Shown here piece by piece: positions 15,641-16,368 of a DNA stretch of 16,368 nt. The DNA is from Eubacterium sp. (GTDB lineage: Bacteria > Bacillota > Clostridia > Lachnospirales > Lachnospiraceae): NCBI GenBank assembly GCA_003486385.1, contig DNFT01000078.1, forward strand, positions 1 through 16,368, in the 5' to 3' direction. The notes under the pieces are model-generated. The model worked only from the letters and a program-made list of their open reading frames with translations. It had not been told where the DNA came from and made no database searches. The position numbers were made by a program, and so were the translations under genes. How positions within the stretch are numbered: position 1 is the first letter of the stretch; each line of letters starts with the position of its first letter.

Positions 15641-15669
15641 ATATCGGAAGTTAAGCGTCAAGCTATTTA
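15641..15669 (-). promoter_or_regulatory. Candidate promoter ahead of yaaR (SigD-like, overlapping a weak sigma-A-like site)
   Basis: The minus strand reads TAAA (15669-15666), 17 nt, then TCCGATAT (15648-15641). This matches the SigD elements but has one nucleotide more spacing than usual. In the same stretch, TTGACG (15661-15656), 17 nt and CAAAAT (15638-15633) give a weak sigma-A reading. It overlaps the end of the gmk-like gene, about 130 nt ahead of the yaaR ATG. Otherwise 15506-15662 holds only a short CAGC/GCTG hairpin and the palindrome in the yaaR leader. Confidence 0.35.
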
Positions 15670-16256
15670 CTGCATTGTACTATATATTCCCTGATTTCTG
15701 CAATACAGTCCTCAAGCTTATCGTTTACAAACCTTTTTATTATTCCGCACTGCCTCATATTTTCCTCTGAAAAGTCATCTTCGTCTGCAATATATCTTCT
15801 GCACATCTCTCTGTACTGTGGCTTTTCCTGACGGCACTCACGCTCTAATGCCCTTCTTAATCTGGTACCATCATCAACCTCAATATATATCGGACACACC
15901 CTGTCTTTTCCAAAGTATTCACAATACTTATTGTACGCTTCTATAGTCCCAAGCGCCAGATAATTCTCTTTCCCATCCAGATTTATCTGACCATCATTTC
16001 TTGTGTAATACTTCCATGGACCATATACAGTATTGTAAATCCTTATCTCAACAATACTTCCGTCACACTCATGCCTCACAGCTTCATCGTCATCAACAAA
16101 AAAATATTCCTCTCCGTCCTGCTCTCCGCTGCGTTTAGGTCTCGTGGTATACATAGTTATCTTTTTAAGTCCAAGGCTGCGGTCTTCTAAAAGCTTCTTG
16201 TAAATAGTATCCTTCCCTGTTGAGCTTTTCCCTGAAATAAAAAATATCTTTCCCAT
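15663..16256 (-). CDS. Guanylate kinase-like P-loop nucleotide kinase
   Basis: A 197-residue protein of the guanylate kinase fold. P-loop: ISGKSSTGKDT (7-17) with Lys15. The GMP-binding-domain signature TTRPKRSGEQDGEEYFFVDDDE (37-58) keeps both key arginines (Arg39, Arg42) and GE..G..Y. Glu70 (VEIRIYN) is present, but the canonical YGTS is YGPW (78-81), so a nucleobase-contact Ser or Thr is missing. Substrate specificity may therefore differ from GMP, and it may be a paralogue of the housekeeping gmk. It occupies the place of tmk (thymidylate kinase) in the Bacillus tmk-yaaQ-yaaR-holB order. AGGAAGG lies 11 nt ahead of the ATG at 16254-16256. The upstream palindromic element (16336-16361) may be its promoter region. 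Confidence 0.82.
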   Translation of the reverse strand: MGKIFFISGKSSTGKDTIYKKLLEDRSLGLKKITMYTTRPKRSGEQDGEEYFFVDDDEAVRHECDGSIVEIRIYNTVYGPWKYYTRNDGQINLDGKENYLALGTIEAYNKYCEYFGKDRVCPIYIEVDDGTRLRRALERECRQEKPQYREMCRRYIADEDDFSEENMRQCGIIKRFVNDKLEDCIAEIREYIVQCSK

Positions 16257-16335
16257 GTTATATGCAGCCTTCCTGTTATCCTATATTCATACATATTATG
16301 ATGTTGTGGTCAAAACATGCTCTATAAACCTAGCG

Positions 16336-16361
16336 TGTATAGCGTATTATATTTATGCATA
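16336..16361 (-). promoter_or_regulatory. Palindromic promoter-like element (copy 2), upstream of the gmk-like gene
   Basis: 24 of 26 positions match the element at 155-180 in inverted orientation, including the 14-nt core CGTATTATATTTAT as read on the + strand. On the minus strand it carries TATAAT about 90 nt ahead of the gmk-like ATG, so it may be the -10 region of the housekeeping operon. The -35 box would fall at or just outside the end of the window. Bases 16257-16335 are AT-rich with no gene seen. Confidence 0.4.
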
Positions 16362-16368
16362 AATATAA

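Overview
The window most likely comes from a motile, low-to-moderate GC Firmicute of the Clostridia, most probably a Lachnospiraceae (Butyrivibrio, Lachnospira, Roseburia or Agathobacter type). This is inferred from three things: a clostridial-type flagellin beginning MRVNCN, a very large flagellar-associated protein with a FliK-like C-terminus, and a gmk-like/yaaR/holB/ricT/trmN6/rsmI block that matches the tmk-yaaQ-yaaR-holB-yaaT-yabA-yabB-yazA-yabC neighbourhood of Bacillus. No rRNA, tRNA, CRISPR array, insertion sequence or phage gene is visible.

Layout. (A) 1-273 has no protein gene. It holds a strongly structured RNA-like element on the + strand (1-130): a 16-bp closing helix enclosing two near-perfect hairpins, each with an ANGGA loop, which is the recognition pattern of the RNA-binding regulator CsrA. 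A palindromic promoter-like element follows at 155-180. (B) 274-5171, minus strand, is a late flagellar cluster: a FliS-type chaperone, flagellin, and a 981-residue repeat protein with a FliK-like C-terminal domain. Two sigma-28 (SigD/FliA) type promoters with identical 16-nt spacing lie ahead of flagellin and of the large gene. (C) 5256-7178, minus strand, is glgB, with its own sigma-A promoter and terminator. (D) 7450-9452, plus strand, is a two-gene operon of an MraY-type phosphosugar transferase and a threonine-aldolase-family PLP enzyme, divergent from glgB and closed by a strong hairpin terminator. (E) 9535-16256, minus strand, is a compact housekeeping block: gmk-like kinase, yaaR, holB, ricT, trmN6, rsmI and a GT-C membrane glycosyltransferase. 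Several of its genes overlap at start and stop.

How the parts work together. The flagellar genes look like a SigD regulon. The flagellin leader carries GGA motifs consistent with CsrA control, as known for Bacillus hag, where FliW and CsrA set flagellin translation. The 1-130 element, on the opposite strand next to the flagellin operon, could be a CsrA-titrating decoy RNA, analogous to CsrB/RsmZ of Proteobacteria. That is the most interesting possibility here and is an inference from structure and sequence only. The housekeeping block couples DNA replication (HolB), translation-linked methylation (RsmI, TrmN6) and the RicT RNA-processing factor.
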